Assembly (NCBI RefSeq): GCF_910592395.1
Contig: NC_088318.1
Location: 432,001-496,000, forward strand
DNA length: 64,000 nt
From: Lineus longissimus
Taxonomy: Eukaryota > Nemertea > Pilidiophora > Heteronemertea > Lineidae
Direction of reading: 5' to 3'
Below the pieces are notes generated by a model that did not search any database, had not been told where the DNA came from, and was given only the letters and a program-made list of their open reading frames with translations. Shown piece by piece: positions 54,713 to 64,000 of this stretch; position 1 is the stretch's first letter; every line of letters begins with the position of its first letter. A program made the position numbers and the translations under genes.

Positions 54713-57039
54713 AAACAATTTCTCAGTTACAAGTTTGCAATAACTATTTGATTATTTGCTCGCATCGGCACTCTGTGACTAACCAAGGATAAGAGGGATG
54801 AGATTAAGGAGGCCAATGTTTGCTTCGCGGACAACCCTGATGTTTCTTCAAGGATAACGCCTTAGAAACTCGGACAATCTACAGAAAATTTGATACGGCA
54901 CAATATCGCTCATTGGATAAACAGTACTTGTATCAGAAGCTGCTCAAGGACATTGACAGCTTTCCAGTGAAGGGTTATAAAAGCCTTTCAGTCAAGCCCT
55001 ACAGCCCACAAGACCTCTTGCTGGTGGACAGCTGGAGCGCTTTCGGCCGAAATCTCCCAGCCAATCTACTACAAGACAGGACAGAAAAAGTGTCCCATCC
55101 TCGGTCCTCCCTGTCAATCCATAACTGCCCCACAATGATGATTTTCCCTTCAACCTCGGGAGATGAGCGGAATATAACATACATGTATGGAAAGAGAATC
55201 ACAGGGGGAACAAAACAGACGGAATCAAACTTACCAAAATGGTGGTCCGTTACAGGTATCACAACACAAGGCGAAGGGAATGCTTGGCAAAAGTTGGCCG
55301 GTTTAAATTTTTAAAAGTTATATATAACTTCGATACGAGAATAAATTGAAGTGAGGTAAGGAATATTTTGAATTCAAAATAAAATGTTATGGAAGGCCAC
55401 AGGGTTGACAAAGGGGAGGAAATATATTGAGTAAGAGATAGGCCTAAGATCAATCAAGAGTTACTGCCTGTGTCATAAGAAAGAACGAATGTTTAACACT
55501 GTTGTTGATCAAAAGTTGATGGAGAAACAAATTCGAAACGAGCTAAAGTGCCTGCAGTACAAGAAACTTCTCTGTTACTAGGGTGCCTCTGCGAATCTCT
55601 GCGATAGGGAGAGTTGCTCTGAAGCGCTTTCAGACAGACCGCTGGTCGGTGAAAAGCACTTTTTAAAGCCGACAATTGATCCATTCTTGTCATTAGTTAC
55701 CTTGCTCCCTCTCGTGTTGATAATTTGGCATATGTCCCATATGTGATGGTCTACCGTGATCTACCAGAAACAACTTGAAACAGACTTAGTCGAGAAAATC
55801 TGATTAATGAACCTGTAATGCAATGGGTAAAGCTGGAGATGAAAATGATGAAGTTATATAACCAAGCGGGTAATGAATCGATGGTGGTTCAATATCCGCG
55901 GCGGTGAGATGATTAATGCTGAAAACATCAGAGGTACATGCCGATGAGGAAAAGATCACATGGAAATAGTTCGTCCTTGGAATATTATCAGTAGGGTTCG
56001 CATCGTCTGAGGTCCTTATGATTAACAGGCAGGTTTCGCTAATCTTACGCAGAGCTTCGAACGACGAAGTACGAAGTTTGCAAACGTACGTTATCGACGA
56101 CTTGTTTTCAACTGTCCCCGAGTTTTCCTCGGACAACTAGGGATAAAATATGATAAGTGTCGTGTGAATGAATAAGCATACCGCAGGCAAAAGTGTGCAT
56201 GCATTGATCATTGATGGCCCGATGGATCAGTGATGATCATCACAAACCACGTTTTACACTTAGAACCAATCATAGATTCTATGATGGCCCATGGACAGAT
56301 ACGACCACGGGTTCCATCCATGGACCTATGATGGGGATTCTCCATCTGTCCATGAATGAGCCCATGGCTGGAACGTTGATGATTAATCGATGCATAGATC
56401 CATGCATGGACATTGTTGTCTGTGTATATACGGTAGGACTTGACGAGACGACAGACCTACGTACTTAAGTCGTTTGTACTGTTTGCCAAACCTGCCTGTT
56501 TTACTTCACCAACAGGCCTGTGACTAGCCAAGATCAACAGGTATGCTGTCTCCATCTATGCGACTCGACATTAATTCCTTCGCTGTCGAGATGGCCATAT
56601 ACGACACATATTCAACATAATTGAAAACGTTCGTTTCTGATGGACTTGGGAGTAGAGCAGCAGAATCCTTTTGCCCCGGGACACTCTACACTCGGACAGT
56701 TGTTTTTACAGCAGCTTGTTGTTTGCACACTTGCCACATGAAAAATTGAATCTGATGTCTATTAACTGGTTCTGTCACAAACCTGGTCTGGCAATAAACA
56801 ATTTTTTAAAAATTGCAGCTGTTTTTGTTTAATTCCGTCGTATCGTTAACATAATTTTTTAACTCCATCACACCATGGGTTTCGTTTGTTTAGGGTTGAG
56901 GAAACTGGTCAAACAGCAAAAACTCTATATGCTGCGAGTTTATGTATCGCTTGCAGTGGTGTTGTCAGCAGATCGAGAGAGATATCTCAGTCAGGTACAT
57001 CACAGGTTCAGAAGGTAGAGTATTAAGGGTTGATCATAG
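54713..57039. other. Intergenic, nothing recognised
   Basis: The longest frame (133 codons, 54913-55314) has no family resemblance. 56190-56420 is rich in CCATGGAC/TGATGATC words and short self-complementary stretches. Confidence 0.5.
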
Positions 57040-57226
57040 GTACCACCATTTTGGCTCCAACCTGAAATCCAAAGTCAACTAGAACTCCTTCAAAATGAAG
57101 TGAATGCCGGTTTAAAACCTTGGAGGCTGTTCTCTAGCAAAAAAGAACAACTTCCCACCCTTGAAATTGCCATACACTTTGTTTTGAAAGAGTTTTAATT
57201 TCAAGTTCGAGCCAAAATGGTAGTAC
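57040..57226. mobile_element. MITE, 187 bp
   Basis: Imperfect inverted ends of about 28 bp: GTACCACCATTTTGGCTCCA at the left against GTACTACCATTTTGGCTCGA read inward from the right. The interior is non-coding. It lies about 480 bp upstream of the first eight-cysteine gene's coding exon. Confidence 0.7.
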
Positions 57227-57709
57227 GTGTTGCCTGACCTTAACATAAAACCATCAGTCCGAGACTGCACATCAGTGCAAAGCTTCAAGGCTTGCCTCCC
57301 AAAGGGCAATATACGTCAAGCGACGGCTTGCCGAGTCCCAAGTGTAAGAAGAGGAAGCGTGTCGTCTCATGGTATCACGGTCACAAGGCAGAGACGTGGG
57401 CATCTCGTGGTCTCACGGGAAGATGCGTGGTGTCTCATGGTCACAAGGTGCACTCGTGCCTGAATCACTTAGCCATCCGTAGGAGCAGAGAATGACACCT
57501 GGACAATGCTTCATTCTTTTATTTTAAATTCCGCTGAATGTTTTGAACTATCTCTATGTCCTCTTTTGATAAGTTGAAGAATCAGTTCTGCTCGAAAGGT
57601 CTCGGAATGCCATATTTGCCTGTTTAGGGCCCTCAAAACGACCCGAACCCTCGTGTTCTTTTTTGGTTAACTTCTTGCTATTCACGTCTCATTGTTTCAG
57701 CTCAGCAAG
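57227..57709 (+). other. Upstream region of eight-cysteine gene A
   Basis: Ends in a strong acceptor (GTCTCATTGTTTCAG at 57700), so the ATG exon is preceded by a spliced non-coding leader. The leader exon itself was not located. Confidence 0.5.
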
Positions 57710-58758
57710 ATGAGGCTGGTTATACTTATCCTCACCACAGTCGTAGGATGCTGCTCTGCTGCACATCACAAGGCCATTGCTCTCAAACCAGAAATATGGA
57801 CCAGATGCATGGGAAACAAAAATTCTGACCAGGCTGGCAAGATATTCAACAAGGGGGAGAAGTGGACAGAAGTGCTAGATGACGGGCGCTCGTTCAAGTG
57901 TACCTGTGGAACATTCAGCGATGTTTTTCCTGGTGTCGGAGGCCCGGCGGGGGCCAGGCCTGCTCGTGTCTGCAAATTGAACGGTAGGCATGTTCAGCAA
58001 ATCTATGCTTTGTGGGAGTTGATCTTTGGTTGCTATACATGTAGATTTTTTTCGCAAATCCCCCAAATTCTCCTGTTCCACTGTTCGACATCGTGATCGG
58101 GAGCACGACCAATGACAATGATGGGAAAGGCGTTCGCATTTGCGAAAACTCCCTGTTGTCGATTCCCGTGCGTGAAGCAGGCAAAGTACATTCTTCGAAA
58201 GAAATGTTCTGGAGCTTTTGAAAAAAACTTATTGAGATCCTGAAGAACCCCTGAGGGTTTTTCTTGTCGCTGAAAAACAAGGCTTTACGAGGTGTTTATT
58301 TTTGTTAGCCAAAGGCATTAAAAGTTTTACAAAAGCTAAAAAACCTTTATTTCAAGGAAACTCCGCTGCGATGCCGAAGCGTGTATGAATGGGGTACTCC
58401 ATGGCCGAGTTCGGGCCTGATCTGGAGTTAGACCCGAGCGGATCGGTACGGAAGCCCGTATGGTTCATTAAAACTCAAAAATTAATATTCAAACCTCGAC
58501 CTGGCACTTTTGCGAATGTATGTTTGTAGTTTTCTTGGCGATCTCGGAAATCGAGTGTATGTGTTGTTTTAACTAATGCTTCTCGTTGTTTTCTTTCTTA
58601 CAGGATGTATGACGTATGTATACCCAGGGAAATATGTGTTCGTGCCCCCAAAAGGGAAGAGAAGTACCTGCAATTGTGTTCCTGGGAAGAACCCTGGTCA
58701 ACTTGCCGGACCGCGTGCGGATCTTTTCCACTGTATCTTCCGGTACGTCAAGGGATGA
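57710..58758 (+). CDS. Secreted eight-cysteine protein A
   Basis: Coding exons 57710-57983 and 58604-58758, joined by a 620-bp phase-1 intron (GTAGGC...TTCTTACAG), give 142 aa. The start is the ATG ten bases after a strong acceptor. Residues 1-18 are a signal peptide (MRLVILILTTVVGCCSAA). Cysteines lie at 33, 64, 66, 88, 93, 114, 116 and 135, forming two successive C...CxC...C modules. The exon boundary falls between C88 and C93, so each module is largely one exon. Four intramolecular disulfides are plausible. There is no transmembrane segment. The pattern recalls small VWC-like extracellular modules, but I do not recognise the family. AATAAA at 58967 would end the transcript. Its paralogue lies 3.1 kb downstream on the same strand with the same intron phase and leader-intron arrangement. 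Confidence 0.8.
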
Positions 58759-61512
58759 TCGTCCCAAGGCCGGTAGCATTTTAAATCCGAACCGAAACTA
58801 TGACCCGTATACCCGATGTAATCGAACCTGAATTCTTGCACGAACTGGAAGTTTATTAGCTCCAGAATGACTATTTTTGCTGAAACAGTACGGTACGCCA
58901 TTAGGTAGACCAAGTGATACAAAGTCGCCGGTAGAGGTCTCTCCTATCTGACAGTACAATGAAATCAATAAATCAATACTGTTGACATTGTACTGGTCAG
59001 TGGAGAGATACCTTTCAGTTCCGTATTTTATACCTAGTCTCGAATTGCTTGACTGATAAAGTCTATTATTGATGAAACTGTCTTACTTTTATTTAATTTC
59101 TCGACTTTATTTGAAAGACTCTGACCCAAACTGGTTTGAAATGTCCCAGGATGGAATATCCGGGAACAGACGATTCTGATATGCGCTTTAAATCTCTGAG
59201 CTATATTGACAGCCTCTTTAGAATCATTTACCAGATCCGACAGAATACAATAGGGTCGGTCACATTTACCAGGGGGACATTTTCTACTTCTACACTGGTG
59301 AACTTGTGCACGACCTGACAACTTGAAGAGAAATGGGACAAGATGCGAGGTGAATTTCCTGACATCTTCCCCTTTGTAAGAGATTCTTGGCATATCCCAT
59401 TATTCCGGAAGCATTTGCTGATGGTCCTCATCCGCCACAAGAGACCAGCTTCACCAATCCAATGCTGTCGGACAGACGCAATGGTATGGTGGTTCTCGTT
59501 ATCCATGGTGCTCTTCCGACATGATATTGAAATCGCTCCAATGGAAGGCATTGTTCAAAAGAAGGGGGAACACGTCAGGCATTGGTTAAAATGTTCTGGT
59601 GGCCAGCGGCGAGGCCTTTTTGTATGGTGATTATTCTTGTTCTTCTTTACAGCGAAAATCGACACCAGGGCGGTGTATAGCTTCACTTGTGGATAAACTT
59701 TTTACATGAGCTAAAAAAGAACCATTTGATCTGTATCAGTTATCCTCAAGATATCCAAAATCATGTGTCCTGTTGACTCCAAACGATCTAATCGTGCTCA
59801 GACTCATAATTCATAACCGATGGCACTACAAATGACTGCATGTCAGTGCAAATGAACCAAGCTATCACAATCAAGTCTTCAAAAACAATGTCCACAATTA
59901 CCATATATCATGATATTCGATAATTTGGCATAGAAATGACTGCTACGTGTGCAATCAGAAGTTTACTCAGTCAAATCAACTAATATGAAAATCATCATTT
60001 TGAGGATGACATTTTTGTTCTATTATCAACACTTTCCGATTCGAGACGCCCTATAAATCTTTCGCTTGCCGGTACTTAGTCTGCAGAGCCCGTTAGCTAT
60101 TTACTAGTTCTCTCTATTGCCGACACTGGCCGGCTAGCTACCTGAGAGAATGGACAACCGCGTGGTGGACGTCCCTGATCCAACCCCTGAATGAAATGGG
60201 CAGGACTTCTTGACGCTACAGACCATCTACCAATGAGAGGACTGCGCTTCATTTGCCTCCTAAACCGGAAGCGATGTACGAAATGTACGGTGCAAGCTTC
60301 ACTGAGCAACGGTTGCCATGGCGAGGCTAGGAGTTGACCACAGACAGGTCTTCGTTCTCGCGCTTACGTCATTCGTGGGTTGCGAAGGATGCCTGTTCGC
60401 GTATTCCGTGTGAGATTGGGGGGGGGGGGGGGGGGGGGTAACCTGAATCAGGTCACAACTGGTGACTGCAACCATGACCAACATTTCTGACAAATTTCTC
60501 CTCAGTAACTCCCCTTAATCGTCATATCACTGGTATGCAAATTACAGGATGTTCGGCATTTGATATATTTGCTCATAATTGAATCAGATTAACAGAATTG
60601 TTTCCTCATCAAGTGCCAGTGCTAACGGCGAATGATATTGCCACTGATCATTGAGACTAACTATTTGGTCAATTGTCGCAACCTCGATTGTTCTTATGTG
60701 GCCCACTTCTGCATTGACATTCATATTTGACCGCCAATATCAAACGAGACGAATATATGCAGTGCCTACTGATGAAATTACACTGAATCCGATCATTTGC
60801 CTCATAATTGGCTATAATCTGATTTAAGGACGAATCATTTCAGTGCGAAACATTCCTTTTGATCTGTCCGGACGAAGGGAACGTCGCAGTCGGATCGAAT
60901 ACGACAAGGTATGTAGGCTATAGCAGGTGCATGGGCTGATGAGTTTCTGATTGAGCATCATTGTCATTATTGTCATCCTTCCATCCTGCCCTCAGCAGTG
61001 CGATCATTAGCGTGTCCTTGTTACTCTGACAATGTGGCGTCACACAGTTGAGTTTCCTCGACAGGGCGGATCAGGTCGCCACGGTCCATCCTAGCACTTG
61101 TTGATCGGCCGTTATGTCTGGTCACTGCAACACATTCCCTTGGCTCTTCTGACGAGCAAAGTCACAACAAGGAAGTAAAAATAGGATGATGAATATACTG
61201 TCTCGTAAGCTTATTCTTGGGTTGCACGGCACATCAGGAATGTATACTTCGGTCCCTGAGGCACTCGAATACAGTGGCTGTTGGCACCTTGTAAAAAAAG
61301 TCAGTTCTAAACACACTGTCACTTAAAAACAAATAAACACATGCTTATCTCACTCAGAGACACCCTGTTTCTATCTGTTGGTAATACATTCATAGAGTCT
61401 AAATCCAACCGTTCAAGATTTACGTGTATATTGATGCTTGTGCTCCTGTACAGAGCTCCCATTCGTGGTCCAATGATGAATAGTCATTAACAAAAACTCT
61501 AACCACTCTTAT
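58759..61512. other. Region between the two eight-cysteine genes
   Basis: AATAAA at 58967-58972 is the likely poly(A) signal of gene A. A poly-G tract lies at 60418-60438. The region near 59140-59215 shares AAATGTCCCAGGATGGA and neighbouring words with the minus strand of 43850-43930. No third gene copy was found. Confidence 0.5.
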
Positions 61513-61642
61513 CTCCCACACCCACTACTGGAAAAACTTCAGAATTGGGTTTCTATGGTCAGGCAGGCGTACTCTATCACTCAACACATTCAAATCATTT
61601 GTAGCTTGCATGTTAAATAAAAGTCGCTCCACTCCCGGACTA
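61513..61642 (-). repeat. Dispersed repeat, copy 2
   Basis: Reverse complement of 54581-54712 with small differences, including loss of one triplet in the GTACGCC(GCC)TGCC region. It lies just upstream of eight-cysteine gene B. Confidence 0.8.
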
Positions 61643-61681
61643 TTTCTACAGATTAAAATGAGTCTGATTCTACAATCGATT

Positions 61682-61770
61682 TGTCGGCCTATTTGCTTGT
61701 CACTGTGTCACTGTGTCACTTTCGCAAGATACGACAGTGACAAGCAAAGTGACAAGCAAATAGGCCGACA
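61682..61770. repeat. Fold-back repeat with perfect 23-bp arms
   Basis: TGTCGGCCTATTTGCTTGTC at 61682 is exactly complementary to the end at 61770. The inner part adds imperfect GTGTCACT/AGTGACA repeats. It is a small fold-back element about 130 bp upstream of the gene B acceptor. Confidence 0.8.
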
Positions 61771-61902
61771 GGTACAAAGATACTAGGTACACTTCAACGT
61801 ATTTACCCAGTTTCTTCCTTGTCGATATATATGCAGGCACCACCAATGCGTCATTGGATTTAACTTTATTGTGATCAAATTGGGCGTTGTCTTTTCAGCA
61901 AG

Positions 61903-62641
61903 ATGAAGACCTTATTGATAGCTGCGTTGCTGGTCGTGCTGGCTGAGATGGGTCTTGGTAACCGTTCCCCAGGATACGTCCCAGGAGGCAGACCAGGAGG
62001 CAGACCAGCAGGTCCTTCAAGTCCGGGCTCGGCGCCGAAAAGAAGAAACTGCCTTGACGTGAACGATGACAAACGTGTACTCGGTGAGACCTGGATCGAA
62101 CAGGCCGGAAGGTACTCATGCCAGTGCGTCCCGTTCGACCACGGACTCTTCTCCGTCCCACCTGGAATGGACAGGTCGCCTAAAAAATGGTGCGAACTTT
62201 TAGGTATGTGGCGTTTGATCATTTAATTTCCTTGCGATTGTTTTTGGTGCGATGTTATGCCAAACAGGCACATTTTGCTTTGTGGCATTGTATCTTCTTT
62301 AAGGTAGGTCACAATGCAATGCCACTACTGACGCAACTCAAAAATCAAAATCAAAACTATTGCAAGCAGCTGTATCCTTATAATATGACACTTGATTGTC
62401 CTCTGTAACACAATCTGGCAGACATTTCCCTTTGCCATGGGTGTGTACTCCTCTGTGAGTGACGACTGGCGACAAGACGGTATGGAGAGAATGATAACAA
62501 ACCGTATCCTGTTTATTTCCAGGCTGTATGCGCGGAGACACCTTCATCGCCCCTGGAGACACCAAGAACGGATGCCACTGCATCCCCGGCACCGATCCTC
62601 GCATACAGGACGCTTCGCAAAAGTATCACTGTAACCGGTAG
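61903..62641 (+). CDS. Secreted eight-cysteine protein B
   Basis: Coding exons 61903-62203 and 62523-62641, with a 319-bp phase-1 intron (GTATGTGG...ATTTCCAG), give 139 aa. The ATG lies four bases after acceptor CTTTTCAG at 61898, again implying a non-coding leader exon. Residues 1-19 are a signal peptide. A Gly/Pro/Arg-rich linker with GGRP repeats follows (about 28-47). Cysteines are at 50, 73, 75, 97, 102, 118, 120 and 137. The two spacings around the exon junction (21 and 4 residues) are the same as in protein A, as are the WCELLGCM/VCKLNGCM type junction and the CxCxPG motif. The proteins are clearly paralogous but highly diverged, with the ends of the modules most variable. Extracellular; function unknown. 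Confidence 0.8.
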
Positions 62642-63362
62642 ACGGACGCTCAGTGGACGCACTGACTACAGTAAAGGAAAGGAGTAGGCCTATTTTGTAA
62701 CAACGAACAATAAGGACACTTTCTTGTTTAGATGAATTTGTCTGCAGTCCCGATAATGGGGCTATTTTCTATACAACTAAATGATCCTGGCCTGATTCGG
62801 TGCCTTCAGTTATCGGCGACATTGATTAATGAATAAGATCATGTAACGATACTTAATTCATGCAAACTGAAAAAGTGAAAAGGGTTAATTACTAAAATCT
62901 CGAAAGTTTATTATTATTCTTCGGCGTTACTTTTTTTTAAACAAAAAAAATTCTCTGAGGATGAAGCTTATCTCAGACAAAGTATCTGAACGACCTTCTA
63001 TTACTTAAGTTGAATCATCTGCATCATAACGGTAAAATGTGTCTCAATTTCACCATGGTAAATCCACAGTTCACCATGGTAAACTGACAGCACTAGGCCC
63101 GTACTATAAATCAGATACTTGGTCGTGGTCAATTGGACAGATTACCACTCGGAAGAGATTGTCCCCATGTTTATTAGAAATGTCTTGAGGCCTGTCCATA
63201 TGATTATTGGAGATGTCTCTTGGACAAATTTCTCTTCGAGTAATTTCTAATTGAGGAGCCAGCACAATTAAATACTCCATTGGCATGTGTGATGTTATCA
63301 TCAGTATCTTTGTCACAATTCTGTATCCACTTTCATCTCGGTTGTGTTGGCATTTGTTTCAG
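62642..63362. other. Intergenic between gene B and sulfatase exon
   Basis: AT-rich; CACCATGGTAAA is duplicated near 63052 and 63072. No poly(A) consensus was found close to gene B. Confidence 0.5.
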
Positions 63363-63512
63363 GTCTCGCACATTCCCAGAAACCCAATGTTCTGTTGATT
63401 GTTGTGGATGATTTGAGACCAGCTATTGGCTGCTACGGCTAAAAATCTAACGAGGACTGACAACGAATTTGAGGGCTTCTTTCCAAAATTACACTGTAGA
63501 CAAATTGATCAA
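63363..63512 (+). pseudogene. Iduronate-2-sulfatase-like exon, disrupted
   Basis: After acceptor TTTGTTTCAG the translation reads LAHSQKPNVLLIVVDDLRPA then IGCYG and a TAA stop. NVLLIVVDDLRPxxGCYG is the N-terminal block of sulfatases of the iduronate-2-sulfatase group; the two aspartates are metal ligands. Beyond the stop, similarity resumes in other frames: KNLT...DNEFEG, then ASFQNYTVDKLIK, in the place where family members have a TPNID...FxNAYV stretch. It then runs into a possible GTAAAG donor. So at least two frame breaks occur in 90 bases. The window shows no signal-peptide exon upstream and no active-site CxPSR exon. It could be a decayed copy of a lysosomal sulfatase gene, or a real exon with assembly errors. 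Confidence 0.7.
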
Positions 63513-63617
63513 GTAAAGTATTTTTATGTAGATATTGACGTCATTTTGGTGGCACGTTTAAGATGACTGTGGTCCCAAGTGGTACTCAGGTTGTACTTAA
63601 AGAGTTGTCAGGTAGAT

Positions 63618-63741
63618 ATTGGGTGATATGAATAAAGACTAGGAAATGCTTTTATCTAAATCTCCATGTACATTTACACTAGGCCTTCCTGTACAAAACC
63701 GGAGTAAAAGCATTTGCTAGTCTTTATTCATATCACCCAAT
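63618..63741 (+). mobile_element. MITE, 124 bp, copy 2
   Basis: Near-identical to 41924-42046, same orientation, same 34-bp inverted ends and the same core (CATGTACATTTACACTAGGC). Only a few substitutions separate them, so both moved relatively recently from a common source. Confidence 0.85.
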
Positions 63742-63764
63742 GTGTACTGCCAGTCTCGTGAGAT

Positions 63765-64000
63765 CAGATAACCAGCTGGCAGAGGTTGGTTGTTCCATTG
63801 TCCGTCCTTGTGAGATGATTACCATGGTACAACCAAATCAGTTGTCTTGTATCACCCATGTAGAACGCAAGTGTAATGTTGTCTTCTACAGCTAAGACCC
63901 TTTGAAGGTTGTGTCAATGTCTTCCCAACCTGACCAGATAACCAGCTGGCAGAGGGTAGTTGTTTCAGAGTTTTTAGGTTGTGTCAAGGCCTTTACAATC
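63765..64000 (+). repeat. Start of a tandem repeat with 170-bp period
   Basis: CAGATAACCAGCTGGCAGAG occurs at 63765 and 63935. GGTTGTGTCAA recurs near 63908 and 63976. The array is cut by the window end. Confidence 0.6.

Overview
This window looks like part of an animal nuclear genome, most likely a marine invertebrate. Genes are sparse and have GT-AG introns, AATAAA poly(A) signals and metazoan domains (chromodomain, PAN/apple, sulfatase). The DNA between them is AT-leaning and full of MITE-like inverted repeats, minisatellites, a tRNA-derived SINE and retroelements. The gag/integrase type and the frequent ATGTACATGTA-like words suggest a lophotrochozoan or another marine invertebrate, but nothing here fixes the phylum. 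No prokaryotic or organellar features are visible. Layout: 1-9.0 kb has no convincing gene, only a dispersed hairpin repeat near 7.2 kb. 9.0-15.3 kb is the most interesting part. A two-exon chromodomain gene (9763-11354) is followed on the same strand by an intact single-exon 875-codon gene (11811-14438). The second protein carries a DDE core whose acidic residues and zinc ligands match RAG1/Transib spacing almost residue for residue, plus a coiled coil and a SAP-like C-terminus. 15.7-17.9 kb holds three kinds of tandem repeat, including an array of perfect GC-rich palindromes. 18-31 kb is mostly empty, with a SINE at 24 kb and a fossil Ty3/Gypsy reverse transcriptase at 25 kb. 31.4-39.0 kb contains a PAN/apple exon spliced to a large terminal exon, then a second homologous terminal exon. 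Between the two terminal exons sits a complete-looking 3996-bp LTR element on the minus strand with identical 216-bp LTRs. It keeps gag, protease and integrase but has no reverse transcriptase or RNase H. 39-57 kb is intergenic with MITEs and fold-backs, including a 943-bp TIR element with a 9-bp target duplication. 57.7-62.6 kb carries two paralogous secreted eight-cysteine proteins with identical gene structure. The window ends in a frameshifted iduronate-2-sulfatase-like exon and a second copy of a 124-bp MITE. How the genes may work together: the chromodomain and RAG1-like genes could form a recombinase plus chromatin-reader pair, loosely like RAG1 with RAG2. That is inference from adjacency and domains. 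The two eight-cysteine genes are a local tandem duplication. The two apple-associated terminal exons are either alternative 3' exons of one gene or a partial gene duplication split by the retrotransposon.
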